Source of the DNA: Lachnospiraceae bacterium
GTDB taxonomy: Bacteria > Bacillota > Clostridia > Lachnospirales > Lachnospiraceae
Direction: 5' to 3'
DNA: 63,878 nucleotides
NCBI GenBank assembly: GCA_017430085.1
Contig: JAFRNR010000001.1
Span: 64,001 to 127,878, forward strand
Both the position numbers and the translations under genes were made by a program. Below, one piece after another: positions 41,771 to 58,177 of the stretch. How positions within the stretch are numbered: position 1 is the first letter of the stretch; each line of letters starts with the position of its first letter. The notes under the pieces are model-generated. The model was not told the DNA's origin. It searched no databases and saw only the letters and a list, made by a program, of their open reading frames with translations.

Positions 41771-44230
41771 ATGACCTATTTCGGACGATTTTACCTGGAC
41801 CGCGAAAAGGACATCGCCGTGGACCTCTACCGTGACGGCGAGGCCATGGAGTACCGCCTCCGCACGCCGAACCACCACAGCGGCAACCTGATCACCAACC
41901 TCGCGCGCGTCTGCCGCGCCGACCTTATCGAGGAAGAAGAAACGGGACTGAAAGTCATGACAGGCCCCGCTTTTTCCTATGTGGACGGGGAAAACCGCCA
42001 GGTCTTCATCCTGCGCCTGGGCAATACCAAGGTCGCCAACATCTACCCGGACGGCACCATCGAACGGAAGGCCACGGTCCCGGCCATCGCCAAGACGCTG
42101 ATGAGCCAGACCAAGGACTATCACCTGGACCTGTTCCGCACGCTGGTCAAAACGTACATCCTGAGCGAGTGCAAGTTCCGGACGGACCTGCACACGCATA
42201 TGAACGCGATCCTGGAGCCGGACGTGCTGATCGCGCTGGGCATCGCCCACCAGATCCGGTACCCGCTGTATTACGTCAAAAAACTGGGGCTGGAGCTGAC
42301 GGAAGAGCAGCAACGGACGATGGCGGCGCGGCGCGCGCGGGCGGAGGAGACGCTGGACCTGACGGGGCTGGCGGGCAAATACCGCGACCGGCGCATTGAC
42401 GACAACTGCTTTATCAACATAGCGAAACTGATCCTGGAGCACCCGGAGGCCGCGGAGCGGAACATCGCGAAGATCCGCGCGTCGCTGGCCGTGCTGAAGG
42501 ACGGCCAGGCCGTTTTCTCCAACCTGGAGAAGGTCTACCTGTACCGTTACGTGTTTACGCGCGGCGTGCCCGCGGAGGACCCGGTGCCGGCGGAAACGCT
42601 GCGGGAGAAGATCGCGGCCATCCCGGATCCGGACATCCGCCGCACCGCGGCGAAGATGCTGGCGGACCGGCAGAGCAAATCGTACGGCGGCAACACGCTG
42701 TTCCAGGACAAACTGCTCTGGATCGCGCGCAGCTATGCGGCGGCGGGCGTGCGGTACGCGGAGATCTCCGATACCGCGCTCGCGAAGGCGGACCAGGCGC
42801 CCGGCCGGCTGGCGGAGATCCACGGCGTGATGCCGGCGGCGATGCGCGAGACCGGGGTGACGCTGCGCTTCCTGGCGGGGATCCGCCGGACGCCGCTCAC
42901 CATCGTGAAAGACCAGGTCGCGCCGCGCGATTACCTGCGCGAGAACGTCCGCACCCTGGAGGCCGTCGCGGAGGACCCATATCTGGCGGGCTGCGACATC
43001 CTGGGCGAGGAGATCAACGATATCGAAGAACTCAAGCCGCTCATTGAACGGCTGACGGCGCTGGCGGGCCGGATCCCGGGCTTCGTGATCCGCATCCACG
43101 CCGGGGAGAGCGACAGCCTGCGGGGCAACGTCGCGGGCAGCCTGCGCTGCGTGCGCGAATCGCTGGCGCCGGGTCAGCCCATGCCGGCCCTGCGCATCGG
43201 CCACGGCCTGTACACCTCCAACCTGAAAAGCGCCCGCGGCCAGGCGCTGCTGAAAGACCTGAAAGAGAGCGGCGCCGTGCTGGAATTCCAGATCAGTTCC
43301 AACGTGCGGCTGAACAACCTGAGCCGCGTGGAGGACCACCCGCTGAAGCAGTATCTGCGCGCGGGCGTGGCCTGCGTGCAGGGAACGGACGGCGGCGCGC
43401 TGTACGGGACCAATTCCATCGACGAAGAGCTGGCGCTGGAGCGCCTGCTGGGTCTGACGCCGCGCGATCTGAAGACGATGTGCCGTGCCGAAGAACGCGT
43501 GATGCGGGCCGGCCTGGAGGCATTCCGCACGAAAAAACAGCGCCTGGGCCGGGCGCTGAAGGGACGCGGGATAAAGGAATATTATGAAGCGCAGCTGCAG
43601 ACGGAAGGCGAGCGGCTGCTGACCATGCCGGCGGAGAAGCGCCGGACTTCGGCCGAGGTGCTGGAGGACCGGATCCGCCCGCTGCCGGGGGACAAATTCC
43701 CGGTCATTTTGGCGGGCGGCAGCTTCAACAGTGACCGGCGGCGCTCGGCGCTCCGGCCGGAACTGCTGGGGCTGCTGGACAGTCTGCTGGCGCGGCTGGA
43801 CCCGCAGAAAACGTATTTCGTCATCGGCCACAAACTGAGCGCGTACGAAAAGGCGCTGGTGGAGAAAAACGCCGGCCGCTTCGAGATCTTCGCGGTCGTG
43901 CCCACGCTGCTGACGCCGCGCGAGGCCGCGGCTCTGCGGCGCTCCGGCGTATCGGTCCGCCTGTCCATCGAGCCGTACGGCCTCGGCCTGTACAAGAGTA
44001 TCGCTTATGAGATATTTAAGAACCGCGCGTCCGTACTGCTTGCGCTGGACGGCAACGCCGCCGGCGCCAACCTGATCCAGGAAGCCAAGAACGCGCGCGT
44101 GAAATGTCATATCTTCGTCAGCCGCACTTCCCGCGGCCTCCGCGAAAAGACCCGTTCGCTCGAAGGGTACATCCGATTGTTCGATCCCGCCGAGGACGTC
44201 GTGCCGGAGATCGCTGCCCTCATTCAATGA
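41771..44230 (+). CDS. Multidomain adenosine/AMP deaminase-like protein with DprA/SLOG-like C-terminal domain
   Basis: 819 residues, more than twice the length of a normal adenosine deaminase. Residues 1 to about 125 are a unique N-terminal domain. The deaminase barrel (about 130-600) keeps HTH at 141-143, HAGE at 443-446, GHG with H478, and D540. The second Asp of the usual DD pair is Gly541, so base recognition may differ. From about 640 to 815 there is a Rossmann-like domain with VILAGGSFNSDRR, GHKLSAYEKAL, SIEPYGLGLYKSIAYEIFKN, LLALDGNAAGANLI and CHIFVSRT. This resembles DprA/SLOG nucleotide-sensing folds; that match is by eye. Last gene of the trpS-queH operon. Substrate unknown. Confidence 0.78.
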   Translation: MTYFGRFYLDREKDIAVDLYRDGEAMEYRLRTPNHHSGNLITNLARVCRADLIEEEETGLKVMTGPAFSYVDGENRQVFILRLGNTKVANIYPDGTIERKATVPAIAKTLMSQTKDYHLDLFRTLVKTYILSECKFRTDLHTHMNAILEPDVLIALGIAHQIRYPLYYVKKLGLELTEEQQRTMAARRARAEETLDLTGLAGKYRDRRIDDNCFINIAKLILEHPEAAERNIAKIRASLAVLKDGQAVFSNLEKVYLYRYVFTRGVPAEDPVPAETLREKIAAIPDPDIRRTAAKMLADRQSKSYGGNTLFQDKLLWIARSYAAAGVRYAEISDTALAKADQAPGRLAEIHGVMPAAMRETGVTLRFLAGIRRTPLTIVKDQVAPRDYLRENVRTLEAVAEDPYLAGCDILGEEINDIEELKPLIERLTALAGRIPGFVIRIHAGESDSLRGNVAGSLRCVRESLAPGQPMPALRIGHGLYTSNLKSARGQALLKDLKESGAVLEFQISSNVRLNNLSRVEDHPLKQYLRAGVACVQGTDGGALYGTNSIDEELALERLLGLTPRDLKTMCRAEERVMRAGLEAFRTKKQRLGRALKGRGIKEYYEAQLQTEGERLLTMPAEKRRTSAEVLEDRIRPLPGDKFPVILAGGSFNSDRRRSALRPELLGLLDSLLARLDPQKTYFVIGHKLSAYEKALVEKNAGRFEIFAVVPTLLTPREAAALRRSGVSVRLSIEPYGLGLYKSIAYEIFKNRASVLLALDGNAAGANLIQEAKNARVKCHIFVSRTSRGLREKTRSLEGYIRLFDPAEDVVPEIAALIQ

Positions 44231-44253
44231 GGCCGTCGAGGAGAAGTGAATAA

Positions 44254-44284
44254 AGATGACAAAAGAACCGTCCCTTTGTCATCT
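44254..44284. repeat. GACGGTTC-core repeat (inverted), copy
   Basis: Arms AGATGACA and TGTCATCT around the core GAACCGTCC. It follows the end of the deaminase-like operon. Confidence 0.8.
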
Positions 44285-44286
44285 GC

Positions 44287-44307
44287 GGGCCGTTGAAACA
44301 ACGGCCC
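44287..44307 (+). repeat. Stem-loop repeat family A, copy 5
   Basis: GGGCCGTTG / CAACGGCCC around AAA, followed by CTAC. Confidence 0.85.
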
Positions 44308-44341
44308 CTACATAAAGGAGGCGTCATTCTTTCAGAATTCA

Positions 44342-44380
44342 AAAAACCTGACAAAGGAACCGTCCCTCTGTCAGGTTTTT
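44342..44380. repeat. GACGGTTC-core repeat acting as probable bidirectional terminator
   Basis: AAAAACCTGACA (44342-44353) pairs with TGTCAGGTTTTT (44369-44380) around AAGGAACCGTCCCTC. A- and T-runs at the ends make it a plausible terminator for both the plus-strand operon and the minus-strand DUF4364 gene. Confidence 0.75.
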
Positions 44381-44403
44381 GATTTTCAGGCTGCGGCGCA
44401 GGT

Positions 44404-44928
44404 TTATTCGTCCTGCAGCAGGGTATGCATGATGTGGCTGTAGATCTCCTGGCTGGAGGCCTGCCAGCGGTCGCAGATGATGCGGGCCTGCTCTTCGCTG
44501 GGGACGGAGAGGAGGAGTTTCAGGAGCTGGACTTTGCCTTCGCGGACTTCGCAGGTGACTTCGTAGTCCGTGCTGCCGGTCTTGCGGTAGTCCGCGGTGA
44601 TGCCCATTTCGTTGCGGAGGCGGATCTTGTGCTTTTTGAGGAAGGCGTGGATGTCTTCCTTGATGGCGTCCGGGATGTCGCTGCCGAAGAAACTCAGGGT
44701 CTCTTCGCCCTCGCGGGTGATCTCGTAGCGCTGGGAGCCGCGCACGGTGGTGACTTTGATCAGATGCGCGTCCAGCAGCTCGCTGACGCCCTGCTGCAGG
44801 GACATGTAGTTGGTATATTCCGTAGTCAGGAAAAATTCGGAGATCTGTTCGTTGCTGATAGGCAGATTGGCCTGCTGCAGCAGGTAGAGCACCATCAATT
44901 TATATAACACCTGCGGATCGTTGATCAT
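44404..44928 (-). CDS. DUF4364 family winged-helix protein
   Basis: 174 residues. MINDPQVLYKLMVLYLLQQANLPISNEQISEFFL and following residues form the winged-helix domain of DUF4364, a family common in Clostridia. YMSLQQGVSELLDAHLIKV and YEITREGEETLSFF are the wing region. The C-terminal half (about 90-174) is alpha/beta and family specific. It is probably a transcription regulator with unknown targets. I use ATG 44928, with GGAGG 8 nt upstream; a GTG three codons earlier sits too close to that site. Confidence 0.85.
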   Translation of the reverse strand: MINDPQVLYKLMVLYLLQQANLPISNEQISEFFLTTEYTNYMSLQQGVSELLDAHLIKVTTVRGSQRYEITREGEETLSFFGSDIPDAIKEDIHAFLKKHKIRLRNEMGITADYRKTGSTDYEVTCEVREGKVQLLKLLLSVPSEEQARIICDRWQASSQEIYSHIMHTLLQDE

Positions 44929-45018
44929 AGCGCGCACCTCCCCCGTGACATTCCTTGTTTATTCTACCAAGCCGCGCAAAAAAAAGCAATAAAATGTCCG
45001 CTTTCTTCCGTCTTCCTC

Positions 45019-45045
45019 TTGCATTTTTTGAAAAAATGATATAGT
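45019..45045 (+). promoter_or_regulatory. Candidate rho promoter with a long leader
   Basis: -35 TTGCAT (45019-45024), 15-bp spacer, -10 TATAGT (45040-45045). The leader of about 170 nt contains AGACAG (45056-45061) and CTGTCT (45103-45108) followed by TTTTC, a possible attenuator. Rho genes are often autoregulated in their leader. Confidence 0.4.
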
Positions 45046-45223
45046 CTTTTGCTGAAGACAGAACGTGCATGGGGGAGACCTCTATTTCTCATTGTTTTTC
45101 ATCTGTCTTTTCCCCTGATTTTCCAAACGAACCTTACACTTTTTTCCATATGAGATCATTTATATTTCCCGGATAATACTGGTTGGGAACGACAGGCGGC
45201 GGAGCCCGCGGAGGTGCAGCAGT

Positions 45224-47101
<1,878 letters not shown>

Positions 47102-47127
47102 TATGCCCGGGACGGCGGCGGCTGCCC

Positions 47128-47454
47128 CTACGGAAGTTTCTTTTCCAGTTCCGCCAGCGCCTTCCGGTGCAGCGCGTACATCGTGCTCTCGCTGATGTGC
47201 AGCACGGCGGAAACTTCCAGCCAGCTCATCCCTTCCAGATAGCGCGCCTCCAGCAGGCGGCGCAGGCGGGGAGAGGGCAGCGCGTAGACAGCCCGCTCGA
47301 TGCGCAGCACCAGCAGGCGGTCGCGGAAAAGCGCGCGGCGGACCGGGGCTTCTTCTTCGGAGCCCGCGGGCAGCGCGGCGAGGCGCTTTTCCAGATGGTT
47401 GATCTCGTCTTTCAGGGAGAAATAAGAGGATAACAGTGTTTTGACCGGTGAGAT
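47128..47454 (-). CDS. Small sigma-70 region 4-like helix-turn-helix protein
   Basis: About 108 residues. The C-terminal half (LPSPRLRRLLEARYLEGMSWLEVSAVLHISESTMYALHRKA in pieces) has the sigma region 4 / phage ArpU-type helix-turn-helix pattern. A short coiled region (KDEINHLEKRLAAL) precedes it. The start is uncertain. An ATG at 47499 overlaps the -10 box of a perfect promoter, so it should not be in the mRNA. GGAAGGAG at 47467-47460 stands 5 nt before an in-frame ATC (47454), which I use as a provisional non-AUG start. It is divergent from rpoB; rho ends 26 bp beyond its stop codon on the other strand. Role unknown. Confidence 0.65.
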   Translation of the reverse strand: MSPVKTLLSSYFSLKDEINHLEKRLAALPAGSEEEAPVRRALFRDRLLVLRIERAVYALPSPRLRRLLEARYLEGMSWLEVSAVLHISESTMYALHRKALAELEKKLP

Positions 47455-47497
47455 GGCGGCTCCTTCCGGGGGGACCGGGCGGCCGCTTCCGGGAACC

Positions 47498-47525
47498 ATT
47501 ATAAGGCACGGCGGCGCATTGTCAA
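47498..47525 (-). promoter_or_regulatory. Promoter of the sigma-region-4-like gene
   Basis: Minus strand: -35 TTGACA (47525-47520), 16-bp spacer, -10 TATAAT (47503-47498). Both boxes are exact consensus. The -10 overlaps the first available ATG. Confidence 0.85.
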
Positions 47526-47574
47526 TCCGCACGAACGAATCTGCGGAAAAACAGCCCGAAAAACTTATAAAATT

Positions 47575-47611
47575 AGCCGCAGGCGGACTTGACAGCCTGC
47601 GGCTGTTTTGA
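47575..47611 (+). terminator. Terminator-like hairpin with the rpoB -35 box in its loop
   Basis: AGCCGCAGGC (47575-47584) pairs perfectly with GCCTGCGGCT (47595-47604), then GTTTTGA. The 10-base loop GGACTTGACA holds the -35 box of the next promoter. It would block read-through from rho or upstream into rpoB. Confidence 0.75.
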
Positions 47612-47617
47612 TAGGAT
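47589..47617 (+). promoter_or_regulatory. Promoter of rpoBC
   Basis: -35 TTGACA (47589-47594), 17-bp spacer, -10 TAGGAT (47612-47617), about 80 bp before the rpoB ATG. Confidence 0.7.
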
Positions 47618-47697
47618 GAAGAATGCACTATTGTGGCGCATTGGCTTTACTATGCCCTCAAAAAGGTGCAAACAATTCTTGCAGGGGAGAAGCATCT

Positions 47698-51558
<3,861 letters not shown>

Positions 51559-51563
51559 AAAAT

Positions 51564-55172
<3,609 letters not shown>

Positions 55173-55189
55173 GCATAGGGAACAAAACC

Positions 55190-55219
55190 GGGGCGGACGC
55201 TTTCGTCCGCCCCTCTTTT
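55190..55219 (+). terminator. Intrinsic terminator of rpoBC
   Basis: GGGGCGGACG (55190-55199), loop CTTT, CGTCCGCCCC, then TCTTTT. Confidence 0.9.
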
Positions 55220-55232
55220 CATAAGGAGCCGC

Positions 55233-56108
55233 ATGTCCGTCATCCGCACCGAAAACCTGACCTACGATTTCACCGTCCCCGATCCCGACGGCGAGACCGA
55301 ACGGAAGAACCGGGCCCTGCAGGGCCTGGATCTTAGCGTGGAACCGGGCGAATTCATCGCGATCCTGGGGCGCAACGGCTCCGGGAAATCCACACTGGCG
55401 CGCCATATCAACGCGCTGCTGACGCCTACGGAAGGCACGGTGTGGATCGAGGGGATGGATACGGCGCAGGAGGACAAGCTGTGGGATATCCGCACCGCGG
55501 CCGGGATGGTGTTCCAGAATCCGGACAACCAGATCGTCATGACCGTGGTGGAAGAGGACGTGGGCTTTGGGCCGGAGAATATCGGCGTGCCCACGGAAGA
55601 GATCTGGCAGCGCGTAGGGGACGCGCTGGAGAAGGTCGGGATGACCGCGTACGCGAAGACCGCGCCGCACCGCCTGTCCGGCGGCCAGAAGCAGCGGGTC
55701 GCCATCGCGGGCGTGCTGGCCATGAAGCCGCGCTGCATCGTGTTCGACGAATCCACCGCCATGCTGGATCCGCGCGGACGGGAGGAAGTCCTGTCCACGG
55801 TGAAGGAACTGAACCGGCAGGAGCACATCACGGTCCTGCTGATCACGCATCACATGGAGGAGGCCGCGCTGGCGGACCGCCTGCTGGTGATGGACCGCGG
55901 ACAGCTCGTGATGGACGGGACGCCGCGGGAGATCTTTGCGCAGCGCGAAGCCCTGCGGCAGCGGGGCCTGTCTGTTCCGCCCGCCGCGGCGCTTGCGGAA
56001 GAACTCCGGAAGGCGGGGATCCCTCTCGCAGACGGGATCTTTGAAGAAGAGGAACTGGCGGAAGAACTGGCCGGCCTGTACCGGCGGAACGGAGGGCTGT
56101 CCGCATGA
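55233..56108 (+). CDS. ecfA1: ECF transporter ATPase EcfA1
   Basis: 291 residues. Walker A GRNGSGKST, Q-loop MVFQNPDNQ, signature LSGGQKQRVAIAG, Walker B CIVFDESTAMLDPRGR and LITHHMEEA. FQNPDNQ and the Ser in place of Pro after DE are typical of EcfA1. It powers uptake of vitamins and related micronutrients together with EcfA2, EcfT and exchangeable S components. AAGGAG precedes the ATG. It overlaps ecfA2 by 4 nt. Confidence 0.95.
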   Translation: MSVIRTENLTYDFTVPDPDGETERKNRALQGLDLSVEPGEFIAILGRNGSGKSTLARHINALLTPTEGTVWIEGMDTAQEDKLWDIRTAAGMVFQNPDNQIVMTVVEEDVGFGPENIGVPTEEIWQRVGDALEKVGMTAYAKTAPHRLSGGQKQRVAIAGVLAMKPRCIVFDESTAMLDPRGREEVLSTVKELNRQEHITVLLITHHMEEAALADRLLVMDRGQLVMDGTPREIFAQREALRQRGLSVPPAAALAEELRKAGIPLADGIFEEEELAEELAGLYRRNGGLSA

Positions 56109-56965
56109 TCCTTCGTCTGGAAAACGTCAGCTATACATATGAAGCGGGTACACCGATGGAGACCGAGGCCCTGAAGCCGATGGATCTGACCGTCCGCAGC
56201 GGTGAGATCCTGGCCCTGATCGGCTCCACCGGATCGGGGAAATCCACTCTGATTCAGATGATGAACGGCCTTAACAGACCGGCAACCGGGAAAGTTTTCC
56301 TGGACGACCAGGACGTTTTCGCCGAAAAATACGACCGCCGGAAACTTCGCAGCCGCGTCGGGCTGGTCTTCCAGTACCCGGAATACCAGCTGTTCGAAAC
56401 GGATATCCTCAAAGATATTTCCTTCGGCCCGAAAAACCAGGGTCTGGACGAGGAGACCTGTCTGGCCCGCGCCCGCGCTGCCATGGCCGCGGTCGGCCTG
56501 GGGCCGGAATACGAGACCCGCTCGCCGTTCGACTTGTCCGGCGGGGAGAAGCGCCGCGCCGCCATCGCCGGCGTCCTGGCCATGGAGCCGGAGATCCTGG
56601 TGGTGGACGAGCCCGTCGCCGGCCTGGACCCCGAAGGCCGCACGGAACTCCTGGACGAATTCCGCCGCCTGAAAGAAGAGAAGGGCATGGGGATCGTGAT
56701 CGTCTCCCACAGCATGGACGACGTCGCCTCGCTCGCGGACCGCATCATCGTCCTGAGCCGGGGGAAGATCGTGATGGAAGGCACGCCGCGTGAAGTTTTC
56801 ACCCGCGGCGCGGAACTGGAATCCCTGGGCCTGGCCCTGCCCGCCGTCACCCGCATCCTGCTCCGTCTCAAAGAAAAAGGCGTCCCGGTCAACACGGACG
56901 CCCTTACGGTTGAGGAAGCGAAAGCAGAGATCCTGCGCGTGCTCTCACCCGCCCACGATCAGTAA
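56105..56965 (+). CDS. ecfA2: ECF transporter ATPase EcfA2
   Basis: 286 residues. Walker A GSTGSGKST, Q-loop LVFQYPEYQLFE (diagnostic EcfA2 block), signature LSGGEKRRAAIAG, Walker B ILVVDEPVAGLDPEGR. Second ATPase of the ECF energising module. ecfT, which normally follows together with truA, is absent; the next gene is convergent and overlaps this one by 21 nt at the 3' ends. EcfT must be encoded elsewhere. Confidence 0.95.
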   Translation: MILRLENVSYTYEAGTPMETEALKPMDLTVRSGEILALIGSTGSGKSTLIQMMNGLNRPATGKVFLDDQDVFAEKYDRRKLRSRVGLVFQYPEYQLFETDILKDISFGPKNQGLDEETCLARARAAMAAVGLGPEYETRSPFDLSGGEKRRAAIAGVLAMEPEILVVDEPVAGLDPEGRTELLDEFRRLKEEKGMGIVIVSHSMDDVASLADRIIVLSRGKIVMEGTPREVFTRGAELESLGLALPAVTRILLRLKEKGVPVNTDALTVEEAKAEILRVLSPAHDQ

Positions 56966-58147
56966 AAACAGCCGGAACAGCCAGTTCGCGGCAATGCCCG
57001 CCGCCAGCCCGCCGATCGTGTGACTGACGATGGCCTTGCCCGTCAGGTCCGGCCTTTTTAATGCCTGCATCATCGACGCGTGCGTGCTCAGATAGCCGCT
57101 CCAGCACATGCACATGGCCGTGAAGACCGCGATGTCGTGTGCGTTGACGATCCCGTCCGCCGCCAGATCCCGGACGATGCCGGTCGCGGCGCCCGCGGAC
57201 CCCAGCGCGGTGATCGGCACTGCGATCGCCTCGGTAGACGCAAAGCCGAACAGCGGCTGCAGGATGAAATTCAGTTTCTCCGCGATCTTCGGCAGCAGCG
57301 CGACGCCCTCATAGGCCGCGCCCGTATACCCGCCGCCGGCCGCCGGCCCCTTCGTCAGCAGCATCACCAGCGTGCAGACGACCAGCACGCCCGGAATGAT
57401 GGACAGGCCGATCTCGACCCCGCCCTTGCCGCCGTTCAGCGCCGCGTTCAGGACCCGCATCCCGATGCTGGGTCTTTTCTTTTTGCGCCGGCTGATGTGC
57501 CGCGTGAGCGGGAAATACTCCGCCATCGTCACGTGCACGTCTTCCGCGTACTCGTCCTCGCCGAATTCCTTGCGCGTCTGCCGGATCATCAGCCGCGTGC
57601 TCACGATGCTCCCGATGACCGCCCCCAGGTTCCCGATCAGCACCGCGCCCAGCAGGTGCCCGCCCTGGATGGTCAGGCCCAGCATGAACGTGGACACGAT
57701 GATGCCCATACCGAACGCGGTCCCCAGGTTGGTCAGCGCGTAAAACTGATATTTCTTGAAATATTTCCGGAAGCCCCGCTCCTCCGCCAGCGACAGGATG
57801 GCCGGGTTATCCGACAGATAGGTGGAGATCACGCCCAGCGCGGCCGCCCCGGGCAGACCGTACAGCGGCTTCATCAGCGGGTTCAGCAGCTTGTTCAGCA
57901 GATCCACCACGCCGAACTCCGTGAGAAGCGAATCCAGTGCCCCCATGATCACGGCGATGGCCATGATATAAAAGCACGTGTCGATCAGCAGTGCGAACGC
58001 CGTGTTCATCGTCGTGCTCAGGAAATTCGGCAGGCCCATCACCAGGGAGAACCCGGTCACGGCCGCGATCAGAAGCACCAGAAAAATGAAGGGCGTGAGC
58101 CAGTGATTCTTCTTCGCCGGCACAGTTTCCTGCGGATGTTCTTCCAT
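56945..58147 (-). CDS. Nucleoside recognition (Gate) domain membrane protein
   Basis: 400 residues with about eight predicted membrane spans. GALDSLLTEFGVVDLLNKLL and MKPLYGLPGAAALGVISTYLSDNPAI form the first Gate domain. The second is around GFASTEAIAVPITALGSAGAATG. Such proteins are related to concentrative nucleoside transporters and spore-maturation SpmA/SpmB proteins; substrate is unknown. It lies 30 bp downstream of the CPA2 antiporter on the same strand and is probably co-transcribed. Its 3' end overlaps ecfA2. Confidence 0.82.
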   Translation of the reverse strand: MEEHPQETVPAKKNHWLTPFIFLVLLIAAVTGFSLVMGLPNFLSTTMNTAFALLIDTCFYIMAIAVIMGALDSLLTEFGVVDLLNKLLNPLMKPLYGLPGAAALGVISTYLSDNPAILSLAEERGFRKYFKKYQFYALTNLGTAFGMGIIVSTFMLGLTIQGGHLLGAVLIGNLGAVIGSIVSTRLMIRQTRKEFGEDEYAEDVHVTMAEYFPLTRHISRRKKKRPSIGMRVLNAALNGGKGGVEIGLSIIPGVLVVCTLVMLLTKGPAAGGGYTGAAYEGVALLPKIAEKLNFILQPLFGFASTEAIAVPITALGSAGAATGIVRDLAADGIVNAHDIAVFTAMCMCWSGYLSTHASMMQALKRPDLTGKAIVSHTIGGLAAGIAANWLFRLFLLIVGG

Positions 58148-58177
58148 TTTGTTATCCTCTCACAGACCGCCCGCCGG

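Noticed and set aside
41192-44227. 1011-codon minus-strand open frame opposite queH and the deaminase-like gene
   Set aside because: Same kind of shadow; no recognisable domain and it covers two real genes.
41771-44230. RADAR antiphage system
   Set aside because: Only an RdrB-like deaminase shape is present; no RdrA-type AAA ATPase is adjacent and the neighbours are tRNA-related genes.
47128-47628. 166-residue version of the sigma-4-like protein starting at 47628
   Set aside because: The upstream part would precede the promoter and run through the rpoB regulatory region; it has no ribosome site.
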